From positions 7,032 to 58,928 of the forward strand of contig JAPLKK010000130.1 in the NCBI GenBank assembly GCA_026388115.1: a stretch of 51,897 bases of DNA. The letters run 5' to 3'. A program made the position numbers and the translations under genes. The notes under the pieces were generated by a model. It saw only the letters and a program-made list of their open reading frames with translations. It searched no databases and had not been told where the DNA came from. Shown here one piece after another: positions 25,672 to 33,939 of this stretch (position 1 is its first letter; every line of letters begins with the position of its first letter). Source of the stretch: Elusimicrobiota bacterium. Lineage in GTDB: Bacteria; Elusimicrobiota; Elusimicrobia; UBA1565; JACRDR01.

Positions 25672-28600
25672 TCAGCGCAGCGCCGGCAGCCGGTCCCACT
25701 CGCCGACCGGGATCGTCACGATGCGGCCGGCCTCGTCGACGCGGCGCTGCGCCAGAGCCGCGGACACCTCCCGCAGGCGCTCGGCCGACGGCCTATCCGC
25801 GAGCCAGCCGACGTCCCAGCCCTGGATCGACCAGTTGCCTGCCGCATAGAGGGTGCGGCCGTCCGGCGAGAACACGAGGTCCTCGACCAGGCCGCCCTGG
25901 CGCAGCGGCCGCCCGGTCGGCTCCGCCGTGCGCGTATCCCACAGACGGATGACGCCGTCCATGCCGCCGGTCGCGGCGGCGGAGCCGTCCGGCGAAAACG
26001 CGGCGGACCAGATCTCGGCGCCGTGCGCCAAAGGCGAGCCGACCCGTCTGCCCGTCCTGGCGTTCATCAGATGCGCCGTCCCGTCGCGTCCGGCCGTCAG
26101 GAGCAGCGCGCCGTTCGCGGAGAACAAGAGGCGCGAAAGCGCGGCCTCGTGGGCCACCGGCTCGCCGAGAGGCGCGCCGCTCGCCGCGTCCCACAGGCGC
26201 ACCGTGTGCGCTTCGCCGTCGGCCGTCGCGATCCTGCGGCCGTCGGGGCTCCAGGCCAGCTCGCCGCCGCCATGCGGCAGCTCCCGCTCGACGCGGTCCA
26301 GCGCCGCGCAGGAGCGGATCAGCGTCTTTCCCGTCTCCGAATCCGCCAGCCGCAGCCCGTCCGGCGAGAAGACCGCCGAATGGACGAAGTCCTTCGTCCG
26401 CGTCCCGCCGAGCCGGCGGCCGGACTCGACGTCCCAGACCGCCAAGCCGTCCTCGAGCGAGTAGGTGACGAGCCGGCGCCCGTCGGGGCTCAGCGCGATG
26501 GTCGAGAGCTTGTCCTTTCCGGGCGAGAACGGCCCCGCCGCGTGCGCGCCGGTCGCGCCGTCGAAGACCTCCGCCTCCTTCGACTCGCCGAGCATCGTCG
26601 CGACGCGCTTGCCGCTCCGGTCGAAGGCCACCAGGCGCAGATCGCTCCTCCTGCCGCCCAAGGGTCCCGCGATCTTCGCGCCGGACGGCACGGAGAGCAT
26701 GGTCGGGGCCGGCCCCTCCTTGGCGAAGTCCACGCCGATCAGCCGCGAGCCGTCCGGGCTGAACCGCGCGGAAGACAGGAGCAGCTGGACCTGCGTCCGG
26801 CCCGCGGGCGCGTCGGCGACGTCCCAGAGCCGGACCGTGCCGTCGCGGCCGGCGGTGGCCAGCGACTTGCCGTCGGCGGCGAACGCCGCGGCGAGGACCG
26901 GGCTGCCGTGGACCATGCGCTTGCCGAACGGGCCCGCGGGATCGAGCGACCACAACAGCGCCGCCCCGTCGGCGCCCGCGCTGGCGACGCGCTTGCCGTC
27001 CGCGCTCGCCGCGAGCGCCAGGACGGCGCCGCCGTGGCTCAGCGAGCGCTCGACGGGCTTGCCCAGCTGGTCCTCATGCGCCGAGGCCCCGATCCACTGC
27101 CGGATCGTGCCGTCCTCGCCGGCGGTCACGATCGTGCCGGAGCGCGTGTACACGGCGGCGTTCAGGCGCCCGTCGTGGCGCATCACCTTGCCCACCGCCC
27201 GGCCGCTCGAGCGGTCGAACAGGGCGGCGCGCGCCCAGGTGAGCGAAAGGATCTTCGATCCGTCCGGGGAGAAATGCGCCTCCTCCAGAGGCCCGATCGC
27301 CAGCTTCGTCTCCGAGTCGTAGGCGATGTCGCGGCCGGCGCGCTTTCCCGACGGCACCTCCCAGAACTGGACCGACTCATGCAGGCAGGTGAGCAGCGTC
27401 TTCCCGTCGCTCGAGAATTCGAAGTAAGGGATCTCCCACTTGCTCTGCCCGGCGCGGTGCCTCATCGGAACGCCGGCCGGCCGGCCGCTCTCGGCCTCGA
27501 ACAACCGCACCTCCGGCTCCTCGGTCATGACGGCCGCCGCGAGCAGGCGCCCATCCGGGCTGAAGGCCGCCCTGCCGCCCTGGACCCGGGCCACCTCGCC
27601 GCCGCTGCGGCCGTCCAGCAACAGCACCCGCCCGCCCGGCAGGCGGATGAACGCACGGCCGCCGTCCGCGCTGAAGCCCGCGCCGGAGGACTCGCCGATA
27701 TAGCTGGCGTAGAGCGACTCGTCGGCGACGCGCGCCACGACCGCCCCCGTTTTGCCGTCGAGCAGCATGACGCCGTCTTTGCCCGAGGCGAGGACCCGGC
27801 TGCCGTCGGCGTTGACGGCGACGGCGTCCACCGGCCGCTTGAGGTCCCAGACTTGGCGCGGGCGGGCGAGCATGGCCAGATGCGACAACGCGCCGCGGCG
27901 CGCGAGCGCCGAGGGATGGAGGACGTTGGCGCGCGCGTACAGCACGGCGGCCGCGGCGTCGTCGCCGTGGTCTCCCGCCTCGCGGGCGCGCACGGCGTAC
28001 ACCTCGGCGAGCTGGGCGCGCAAAGCGGAGCGCTGGCTCAGCAGCATGGCGAAGGCCGTCGACAACGCCGCGCCGGCCACGGCGCAGGCGAGCACCACGG
28101 CGGCGTTGCGGTGCACGAACTTGCGGAAACAATAGGCCTGGCTCGACGACAGGGGCGAGACGGGCTGCTCGGTCCGCCGCGCGACGAGGTCGGCCAGCAC
28201 CTCCGCCGCCGAGCCGTACCGCTTCTCCGGCCAGGGCTCGAGGCAACGGCGGGTGATCGCGGCCAGATCCTCGTCGGCGGCGGGCTCGGGGGCGCTCACG
28301 CGCCGGATGCCGTCGCGGTACTCTTCCAGCCTCCGCTCCAAGTCCGGGGCCGCGTCCAGCGCGGCCTTCAGGTCTTCCTCGTGCGGAGGCCGGCCGGTCA
28401 AGACGGCGTAGAGCGTCGCGCCGAGGCCGAACAGGTCCCAGCGGACGTCCGGGAAGAGCTGCTCGTTCTGCCGGAAGGTCAGCGCCTGCTCGGGCGCCAT
28501 GTAGTACAGCGTGCCCAGCGCGCCGGTGGACTCGCTGGCGATGCGGGACTGGCCGAAATCGGCCACGCGCACCCGCCCTTCCTCGTCGAGCAGGACGTTG

Positions 28601-29100
28601 GCCGGCTTCAAGTCGCAGTGGAGGATGCCCTTGGCATGCACGTAGGCAAGGGCCCGCGCGATCTCCTCGGCCCAACGCGCCGCCTGCTCCGGCGTCGCGC
28701 GCTTGTCCGGGTCCACGAAGGCCGCGAGCGAGCCCCCCTCCATCAGCTCCATGGCGTAGTACGGCGGGTCGTTGGTCAAGTCGGCGTCGAGAAGGCTGAC
28801 GACGTTCGGGTGCTTGTCGAGCTTGATGAGCCGCTCCACCTCGCGCTGGAGCAGCAGCCAGTCCACGCCGTGGCGGCGCGGGAAGAGCTTGAGGGCGACC
28901 CACTTGCCGGTGCGCTCCTGCCAGGCCTTCCACACCTCGCCGTAAGCGCCCGCGCCCAAGCGCTCGACGAGCGCGTAGCCCTTGATCGCCGGGGCGGAGG
29001 GGTCCTGGCGCGCGGCCTCGCGGTTGGACAACCGACGCGAGCCCTCGGCTTGCTCCGAGTCCTGCCTCAGCGTATCGCCGGTCGAAGAGGGGTGATCCAT
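25672..29100 (-). CDS. Ser/Thr protein kinase with C-terminal WD40 repeats
   Basis: 1142 residues. Kinase domain about 40-310: P-loop GAGAYGEVW at 49-57, VALK Lys at 71, catalytic HCDLKPAN at 161-168 with D163, DFG at 181-183 and MAPEQ at 201-205. The residue before D163 is Cys, not Arg, so it is a non-RD kinase. One membrane helix follows at about 332-353. The rest (about 410-1100) is a long series of WD40 blades (FSPDG, RLWD, ATAGRDGTVRLWD motifs), probably forming two propellers on the far side of the membrane. The start at 29100 is chosen over an upstream start because of the -10 box 6 bases before it and because the extension runs into an inverted-repeat element. Confidence 0.92.
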   Translation of the reverse strand: MDHPSSTGDTLRQDSEQAEGSRRLSNREAARQDPSAPAIKGYALVERLGAGAYGEVWKAWQERTGKWVALKLFPRRHGVDWLLLQREVERLIKLDKHPNVVSLLDADLTNDPPYYAMELMEGGSLAAFVDPDKRATPEQAARWAEEIARALAYVHAKGILHCDLKPANVLLDEEGRVRVADFGQSRIASESTGALGTLYYMAPEQALTFRQNEQLFPDVRWDLFGLGATLYAVLTGRPPHEEDLKAALDAAPDLERRLEEYRDGIRRVSAPEPAADEDLAAITRRCLEPWPEKRYGSAAEVLADLVARRTEQPVSPLSSSQAYCFRKFVHRNAAVVLACAVAGAALSTAFAMLLSQRSALRAQLAEVYAVRAREAGDHGDDAAAAVLYARANVLHPSALARRGALSHLAMLARPRQVWDLKRPVDAVAVNADGSRVLASGKDGVMLLDGKTGAVVARVADESLYASYIGESSGAGFSADGGRAFIRLPGGRVLLLDGRSGGEVARVQGGRAAFSPDGRLLAAAVMTEEPEVRLFEAESGRPAGVPMRHRAGQSKWEIPYFEFSSDGKTLLTCLHESVQFWEVPSGKRAGRDIAYDSETKLAIGPLEEAHFSPDGSKILSLTWARAALFDRSSGRAVGKVMRHDGRLNAAVYTRSGTIVTAGEDGTIRQWIGASAHEDQLGKPVERSLSHGGAVLALAASADGKRVASAGADGAALLWSLDPAGPFGKRMVHGSPVLAAAFAADGKSLATAGRDGTVRLWDVADAPAGRTQVQLLLSSARFSPDGSRLIGVDFAKEGPAPTMLSVPSGAKIAGPLGGRRSDLRLVAFDRSGKRVATMLGESKEAEVFDGATGAHAAGPFSPGKDKLSTIALSPDGRRLVTYSLEDGLAVWDVESGRRLGGTRTKDFVHSAVFSPDGLRLADSETGKTLIRSCAALDRVERELPHGGGELAWSPDGRRIATADGEAHTVRLWDAASGAPLGEPVAHEAALSRLLFSANGALLLTAGRDGTAHLMNARTGRRVGSPLAHGAEIWSAAFSPDGSAAATGGMDGVIRLWDTRTAEPTGRPLRQGGLVEDLVFSPDGRTLYAAGNWSIQGWDVGWLADRPSAERLREVSAALAQRRVDEAGRIVTIPVGEWDRLPALR

Positions 29101-29106
29101 GCGGCA

Positions 29107-29135
29107 AGTATGCCGCCGCTCGAAATCAAATGCAA
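29107..29135 (-). promoter_or_regulatory. Promoter of the kinase-cyclase operon
   Basis: Minus strand: TTGCAT (29130-29135), a 17-base spacer, then CATACT (29107-29112), with the ATG 6 bases downstream. This predicts a leaderless transcript. Confidence 0.5.
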
Positions 29136-29158
29136 GCCTAAGGAGCCTCCAAGTTCCC

Positions 29159-29296
29159 GGGCCTAAGCGGAGCTTTGTTCCTCCGGCTTCTGGCGGCGGC
29201 TTTGGGCCGCCGCCACCCAACGCGGCCGCCGCGTTATAGGCGTGAGTAGCGGCGGCCGCTCATGGGCGCCGGAAGAACAAAGCTCCGTTTAGGCCC
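29159..29296. repeat. 138-base element with 29-base terminal inverted repeats and internal hairpins
   Basis: The arms are 29159-29187 and 29268-29296 and match at 27 of 29 positions when one is reverse-complemented. Between them lie three more palindromes: 10-bp arms 29191-29200 and 29206-29215, 7-bp arms 29219-29225 and 29229-29235, and 5-bp arms 29248-29252 and 29256-29260. It fills the gap between the response regulator stop (29315) and the kinase promoter. It may be a MITE-like mobile repeat, a strong bidirectional terminator, or both. No protein is encoded. Confidence 0.8.
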
Positions 29297-29314
29297 AGCC
29301 TCTCCGCGGCGAGG

Positions 29315-29995
29315 CTATTCTAAGAAGCGGAAGCCTTTCCCGGGGATGGTTTGGATCTTGTCGGCCAGCTCTTGGGGGAGCTTTTTTCGCAGGTTGGTGA
29401 GGTGCGTGTCCACGACGTGGTCGACGGTGATCGTGTGCCAGAGCTTGGAAAGGATCTGCTTGCGGCTCATCACCTTCGGCCGGTTCTTCACCAGATACCA
29501 GAGAAGGTCGAACTCCTTGCCGGTCAGGTTGGTGATGGGCTCGCCCTTGTAGGTCACGATGTGCGATTTGACCTGGATCTCGCAGTCGCCGGCCTTGAGC
29601 GTGTCGCCCTCCTCGGTGTCGTAGGCGAGGCGCCGCAGCAGAGCCTCGACCCACAGGATCAGCTCCTGCGGCGCCACGGGCTTGACGAGGTACTGGTCGG
29701 CGCCGGCGGAGAACCCCTCCGCCTTGTTCTCGAAGCCGGACTGCCCCGTCAGGATGACGACCGGGGTCGTGCCCAGCTCGGGGTGGCTGCGGATCTTCTT
29801 GCACAGGTCCAGGCCGGAGCCGTCGGGAAGATTGATGTCGACCACCGCGAGGTCGGGCTTCTCGTTGGTGAAGATGTGCCAGGCCGGAGTGACGCCGTCG
29901 GTCGCGATGACGCGGTAGCCGGTGCCGGAGAGCGCGGCCTGCGCGATCGCCCGCGAATTCGGCTCGTCTTCGACAAGAAGGATGGTCTTGCTCAT
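29315..29995 (-). CDS. OmpR/PhoB-type response regulator
   Basis: 226 residues: receiver domain (about 1-120) with D10, phospho-acceptor D53, T83 and K105 in place, then a winged-helix DNA-binding domain (about 130-226; WYLVKNRPKVMSRKQILSKLW and HLTNLRKKL). It should bind DNA as a dimer when phosphorylated. No histidine kinase is adjacent, so its partner is elsewhere. The downstream kinase-cyclase genes are on the same strand but separated by the 138-base inverted-repeat element and by their own promoter. A TATCAT -10 box ends 9 bases before the ATG. Confidence 0.93.
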   Translation of the reverse strand: MSKTILLVEDEPNSRAIAQAALSGTGYRVIATDGVTPAWHIFTNEKPDLAVVDINLPDGSGLDLCKKIRSHPELGTTPVVILTGQSGFENKAEGFSAGADQYLVKPVAPQELILWVEALLRRLAYDTEEGDTLKAGDCEIQVKSHIVTYKGEPITNLTGKEFDLLWYLVKNRPKVMSRKQILSKLWHTITVDHVVDTHLTNLRKKLPQELADKIQTIPGKGFRFLE

Positions 29996-30004
29996 AGGGC
30001 TCCG

Positions 30005-30010
30005 ATGATA
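30005..30010 (-). promoter_or_regulatory. -10 box of the response regulator gene
   Basis: TATCAT on the minus strand, 9 bases before the ATG at 29993-29995; the leader would be only 2-3 bases. No clear -35 box. Confidence 0.35.
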
Positions 30011-30043
30011 TCAAAACCGAGAGAGGAAGGTGCCGGCCTTCAG

Positions 30044-30730
30044 CTAGCGGTCGGGGGCGGGAGCCTCGACCGGCTGGCCGGGGGCCTTCAGGCGGCTGAC
30101 GGGGTCGTAGCGGCCTCCGGCCTCGGCGCCGAGAGTGTCGGCATTTTTGTCCGACGGAGCGGAGTCCGGCAAAGGCAAAACATCGGCGGCCTCGGTTCCC
30201 GGGCGCTTGAGGCCGTGGAGCAGCCGGTTGACCTCGGGGTTGCGCGTGACCATCGCGGCGACGGCGCGGAAGCCGGGCGCCTTGGAATGGACCCGGACCA
30301 GGTCGCCGAACTCCGGCGCATGCTGGAGCGTGGAGACGAACTCCTGCGCCGGCCGCGTGGCGGGGCCCGCCGCGAACTCCAAGTAGATCTTCTTGAGCGG
30401 CTGGTTGGCCATGAAGGCCGCGGTGAAGCGGACGGCGGCGGGGTCGGCGCGCCGCGGCGACAATATCTGCATCAATTCGGCGAAGGTGAGCGGCCCGCGC
30501 GGCGCGGGGGCCTGCGGCTCGGCCGGCGCCGCCACGTCCACGGCCTCGTAGCTCTTGTCCTCCGTGTTGACCGAAAGCCGCTGCGTGTTCAATCCGCCGC
30601 CCACGAAATGCGGATAGATCTCGAGGCCCAGGGCCATCCCAAGACAGAGCACGCCCACCATGATCATCGTCACCAGCGACGTGTCGAGGGCGTCGGCGTA
30701 AGTCTCCGCCGTTTCGGTGGCCAAGGCCAT
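30044..30730 (-). CDS. Membrane-anchored protein, paralogue of the gene at 14731-15593
   Basis: 228 residues, unknown function. One N-terminal membrane helix (about 17-36, MIMVGVLCLGMALGL), then a linker and a helical domain at about 80-180: LTFAELMQIL, FMANQPLKKIYLEF, QEFVSTLQHAPEFGDLV, ATRNPEV-like and LLHGLKR. These align in order with the protein at 14731-15593 (FEELAALL, FMRRPKLKKIYDRF, EDFVRELRAQPEFGALV, LARRPGVADAL). The tail is Pro/Asp-rich. A TATCCT box lies 7 bases before the ATG, so it probably has its own leaderless transcript. The domain faces the periplasm if the helix is a signal anchor, which is inferred. Confidence 0.7.
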   Translation of the reverse strand: MALATETAETYADALDTSLVTMIMVGVLCLGMALGLEIYPHFVGGGLNTQRLSVNTEDKSYEAVDVAAPAEPQAPAPRGPLTFAELMQILSPRRADPAAVRFTAAFMANQPLKKIYLEFAAGPATRPAQEFVSTLQHAPEFGDLVRVHSKAPGFRAVAAMVTRNPEVNRLLHGLKRPGTEAADVLPLPDSAPSDKNADTLGAEAGGRYDPVSRLKAPGQPVEAPAPDR

Positions 30731-30737
30731 CGATCCA

Positions 30738-30743
30738 AGGATA
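30738..30743 (-). promoter_or_regulatory. -10 box of the membrane protein gene at 30044-30730
   Basis: TATCCT on the minus strand ends 7 bases before the ATG at 30728-30730. The -35 region reads TGGCGA at a 17-base spacing, a weak match. Confidence 0.35.
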
Positions 30744-30889
30744 GCACGCGCCGCCTCGCGTCGCCAGGCGTCTCAGACCGCGCTGACGAGGCGTATCCTA
30801 TTAAAAGACTCTTAAGCACTGAGCTGTTAGCAACATATCGGCCGGTGGCGGCTTCGTTGCGTTACCTAATGATGTATCCGGAGGTCATC

Positions 30890-32572
30890 ATGACGCCACG
30901 CACCGCTGACACAGCCCCCACGAAGCAAAAGACTCCACTCTCCACCCCGCCCCCGAAGCGCGGCGCGGACCTGCTTCACGACCCTCTCTTGAACAAGGGC
31001 ACCGCTTTCACCCATGAGGAGCGCCGCCAGTTGGGCATCCTCGGCCTCTTGCCCCCCGCCGTGTCCACGCAGGAAGTGCAGCGCGGCCGCGCCCTCAACA
31101 GCGTGCGCAAGGGCGCCACCGACCTCGACAAGTACCTCGAGATGCTCTCGCTGCTCGACCGCAACGAGTCGCTCTACTACCAGCGCCTGATCGCGAACAC
31201 CGAGGAGCTGATGCCCATCGTCTACACGCCCACGGTCGGCAAGGGCTGCCAGCTCTACGGGCACATCTACCGGCGCGCGCGCGGCCTGTTCATCACGCGC
31301 CACGAGCGCGGCATGGTGCGTGAGGTCCTCGCCAACTGGCCGCACAAGGACGTGCGCGTCATCGTCGTGACCGACGGCGAGCGCATCCTGGGCCTGGGAG
31401 ACCTCGGCTCCAGCGGCATGGGCATCCCGGTCGGCAAGCTCTCGCTGTACACCGCCTGCGGCGGCGTGCCCCCGAGCCAGACGCTGCCCATCACGATCGA
31501 CGTGGGCACCAACAACGAGACTTTCCTCAAGGACCCGCTGTACCTCGGCGTGCGCGAGAAGCGCATCACCGGCAAGGAGTACGACGACCTCATCGAGGAG
31601 TTCGTGCTCGCCGTCCAGGAGCTGTTCCCGAAGGCGCTGATCCAGTTCGAGGACTTCGCCAACCACAACGCGTTCCGCCTGCTGGCCAAGTACCGCGACC
31701 GCGCCTTCTGCTTCAACGACGACATCCAGGGCACGGCGGGCGTGACGCTGGCCGGCCTGTACTCCGCCAGCCGCATCACCGGCCGGACGCTGCGCGAGGA
31801 GAAGCTCCTGTTCCTGGGAGCGGGCGAGGCGGCGATCGGCATCGCCGATCTCGTCGTCAGCGCGATGGTGGCCGACGGCGCCGAGCGCGGCGAGGCGCTG
31901 AAGCGCTGCTGGTTCGTGGACTCGAAAGGCTTGGTGGAGAAGGGCCGCAAGGACCTGCAGGACCACAAGAAGCCGTACGCCCACGCCTTCCATCCGGTCT
32001 CCGACCTGGCGGCGGCCGTGCGCGAGCTCGAGCCCACCTGCCTCATCGGCGTCTCGGGCAAGCCGCAGCAGTTCACCGAGGAGATCGTGGCGCTCATGGC
32101 GCGCATCAACGACCGGCCGCTCGTGTTCGCGCTGTCGAACCCGACGGCTAACGCGGAGTGCACCGCCGAGCAGGCGTACACGTGGTCGGGCGGCCGGGCG
32201 ATCTTCGCCAGCGGCAGCCCGTTCCCCGCGGTCCAGTACGACGGCAAGCGCTTCGTCCCGGGCCAGTCGAACAACTCCTACATCTTCCCCGGCGTGGGCA
32301 TGGGAGCGGTGGCCTGCGGCGCCAAGCGCATCACCGACGAGATGTTCTTCGAGGCGGCGCGGGCGCTGGCCTCGCGGGTGAGCAACAAGGACCTGGAGCA
32401 GGGCAGCTTGTTCCCCCCGCTCTCGATCATCCGCGACGTGTCGGCGCATGTGGCCGCGGCGACGGCCCAGGTGGCCTATCAGCGAGGTCTCGCGACCGAG
32501 CCGAAGCCGAAGAACCTGCTGGCCTTCATCCGGAGCAAGCAGTACCAGCCCGAGTATCCGAAGTACGCCTAG
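30890..32572 (+). CDS. NAD-type malic enzyme (large form)
   Basis: Oxidative decarboxylation of malate to pyruvate and CO2 with reduction of NAD(P). The 560 residues match the SfcA/MaeA-like and eukaryotic-type malic enzymes rather than the short or MaeB forms. Motifs: LPIVYTPTVG-type region (ELMPIVYTPTVGKGC), VVTDGERILGLGDLG, FEDFANHNAFRLL, FNDDIQGTAGVTLAG, the dinucleotide site FLGAGEAAIGIA, and FALSNPTANAECTAEQAY. The ATG at 30890 follows a GGAGGT ribosome binding site at 30880-30885; an open frame continues far upstream but overlaps other genes. It is followed by a hairpin array. It would feed pyruvate and NADH into metabolism alongside the acyl-CoA operon. Confidence 0.94.
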   Translation: MTPRTADTAPTKQKTPLSTPPPKRGADLLHDPLLNKGTAFTHEERRQLGILGLLPPAVSTQEVQRGRALNSVRKGATDLDKYLEMLSLLDRNESLYYQRLIANTEELMPIVYTPTVGKGCQLYGHIYRRARGLFITRHERGMVREVLANWPHKDVRVIVVTDGERILGLGDLGSSGMGIPVGKLSLYTACGGVPPSQTLPITIDVGTNNETFLKDPLYLGVREKRITGKEYDDLIEEFVLAVQELFPKALIQFEDFANHNAFRLLAKYRDRAFCFNDDIQGTAGVTLAGLYSASRITGRTLREEKLLFLGAGEAAIGIADLVVSAMVADGAERGEALKRCWFVDSKGLVEKGRKDLQDHKKPYAHAFHPVSDLAAAVRELEPTCLIGVSGKPQQFTEEIVALMARINDRPLVFALSNPTANAECTAEQAYTWSGGRAIFASGSPFPAVQYDGKRFVPGQSNNSYIFPGVGMGAVACGAKRITDEMFFEAARALASRVSNKDLEQGSLFPPLSIIRDVSAHVAAATAQVAYQRGLATEPKPKNLLAFIRSKQYQPEYPKYA

Positions 32573-32579
32573 GTCGCGC

Positions 32580-32706
32580 CCGGCACGCCTTTGGCGTGCC
32601 GGCTGAAGCCCGCGCGCAAGAGGAACGCGCGCGGGGCGCTCTCCAAGGGGGCTCCGCCCCCTATGGCGCCGTCGGGACCGAGCGGAACAGGGTGCCGCTC
32701 GGTCCC
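32580..32706. repeat. Array of four hairpins after the malic enzyme gene
   Basis: Four palindromes follow one another: 10-bp arms 32580-32589 and 32593-32602 (loop TTT); 9-bp arms 32609-32617 and 32627-32635; 7-bp arms 32646-32652 and 32656-32662; and 12-bp arms 32674-32685 and 32695-32706. None is followed by a run of T, so this is not a classic intrinsic terminator, though it may stop or protect the transcript. Confidence 0.75.
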
Positions 32707-32741
32707 AGGACGGCTGTTACCCCTGGTCTGGGCAGAAATCC

Positions 32742-32784
32742 TATAATCGTTCCTAGTCGTTTTCCGTCGGATTCCGGGAGGAGG
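32742..32784 (+). promoter_or_regulatory. Promoter and ribosome binding site of the acyl-CoA oxidation operon
   Basis: A perfect TATAAT lies at 32742-32747; the best -35 candidates (TTACCC near 32717) are weak. The leader would be about 38 bases and ends with a strong AGGAGG at 32779-32784, 7 bases before a GTG start. Unlike most promoters here this one is not leaderless. Confidence 0.5.
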
Positions 32785-32791
32785 GACCGGG

Positions 32792-33934
32792 GTGGACTTC
32801 GAGTTCAGCGATGAGCAGCGCATGACGATCGACGGGGCCCGCCGCTTCGCGGCCGAGAGGCTGGCCCCGGTCGTCGCGGAGCTCGATGAGAAAGGCGAGG
32901 TCAATCTCGAGGCCCTCAAGGAGCTGGGCTCGCTGGGCTATCTCGGAATGACGGTCCCGGAGGAGTACGGCGGGTCCGCGCTCGGCGCCGTGGCTTACGC
33001 CGGCTCGATGGTGGAGCTCAGCAAGGCGGACGCGGGAACGGCGGTCGCCGTCTCGGTCCAGAATTCACTGGTCAACGACGCGATCGTTCATTTCGGGACG
33101 GAGAAGCAGAAGAAGGAGTACCTGCCCAAGCTCGCCGGCGGCGAATGGATCGGCTGCTTCTCTCTGACCGAAGCAGGGGCCGGCAGCGACCCCGCCTCGA
33201 TGGTGGCGACCGCGGTGCGCGACGGCGGAGATTACGTCCTCAACGGGACCAAGAATTTCACGACCAGCGGCGCGATCGCCGACGCGATCGTCGTGTTCGT
33301 GCGCTGCGACCCGCAGCCCGGAGGCAAGGGGCTGTCGGCGTTCCTGCTCACCAAGGACGCCGCCGGCTTCCAGGTCGGTAAGCACGAGAACAAGATGGGG
33401 ATCCGCACCTCCAGCACCACGGAGATGGTGTTCTCGGACTGCCGCCTCCCGGCCGAGGCGCTGCTCGGCGAGGAGGGCAAGGGCCTCAAGATCGCCTTGT
33501 CCACGCTCGACGGCGGCCGCATCGGGATCGCGGCCCAGGCGATCGGCATCGCCGAGGCGGCGCTGGACGAGAGCGTGCGCTACGCCAAGGAGCGGGAGCA
33601 GTTCGGCAAGCCGATCGCGGAGCTGGAGGGCATCCAGTTCCTGCTGGCGGACATGGCCACCGACGTGGAGCTGGCCAAGACGATGCTCTTCAAGGTGGCC
33701 TGGCTGAAGGACTCGGGGCACAAACGCTTCACCAAGGAAGCCGCCATGCTCAAGCTCTTCGCCTCGGAGATGGCCCATCGCGTCTGCCATAAGGCGGTGC
33801 AGATCCACGGGGGCTACGGATTCATGAAGGAGTACAAGGTGGAGCGGCTGTACCGGGATCAGCGGATCACGGAAATATACGAAGGCACCTCCGAGATCCA
33901 AAGGGTCGTCATCGCCAGGAACATTCTAGGGTAA
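32792..33934 (+). CDS. Acyl-CoA dehydrogenase (short/medium-chain type)
   Basis: FAD enzyme that makes the 2,3-double bond in acyl-CoA and passes electrons to ETF. 380 residues, standard for butyryl-CoA-type members. Motifs: CFSLTEAGAGSDPASM, TTSGAIADAIVVF, YAKEREQFGKPI, the HGGYGF segment, and catalytic base E364 in YEGTSEIQR. The GTG start follows an AGGAGG 7 bases upstream. It is first in a seven-gene operon with the ETF subunits next, which supports use of ETF as acceptor. Chain-length preference cannot be read from sequence. Confidence 0.93.
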   Translation: MDFEFSDEQRMTIDGARRFAAERLAPVVAELDEKGEVNLEALKELGSLGYLGMTVPEEYGGSALGAVAYAGSMVELSKADAGTAVAVSVQNSLVNDAIVHFGTEKQKKEYLPKLAGGEWIGCFSLTEAGAGSDPASMVATAVRDGGDYVLNGTKNFTTSGAIADAIVVFVRCDPQPGGKGLSAFLLTKDAAGFQVGKHENKMGIRTSSTTEMVFSDCRLPAEALLGEEGKGLKIALSTLDGGRIGIAAQAIGIAEAALDESVRYAKEREQFGKPIAELEGIQFLLADMATDVELAKTMLFKVAWLKDSGHKRFTKEAAMLKLFASEMAHRVCHKAVQIHGGYGFMKEYKVERLYRDQRITEIYEGTSEIQRVVIARNILG

Positions 33935-33939
33935 ATCAA

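Noticed and set aside
26023-29166. A plus-strand open frame of more than 1000 codons opposite the kinase gene
   Set aside because: It is antisense to a kinase with all motifs intact, is rich in Arg, Ala, Glu and Gln as expected of a GC-rich shadow, and shows no domain.
29101-29220. Longer N-terminus for the Ser/Thr kinase
   Set aside because: It would be translated from the inverted-repeat element and lies upstream of the likely -10 box; the ATG at 29100 is better supported.
29351-30889. Upstream extension of the malic enzyme frame
   Set aside because: It is antisense to the response regulator and membrane protein genes; the ATG at 30890 has a ribosome binding site and gives the normal family length.
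30795-30889. Promoter for the malic enzyme gene
   Set aside because: The stretch is AT-richer than its surroundings, but no -35/-10 pair with a good match and spacing could be found.
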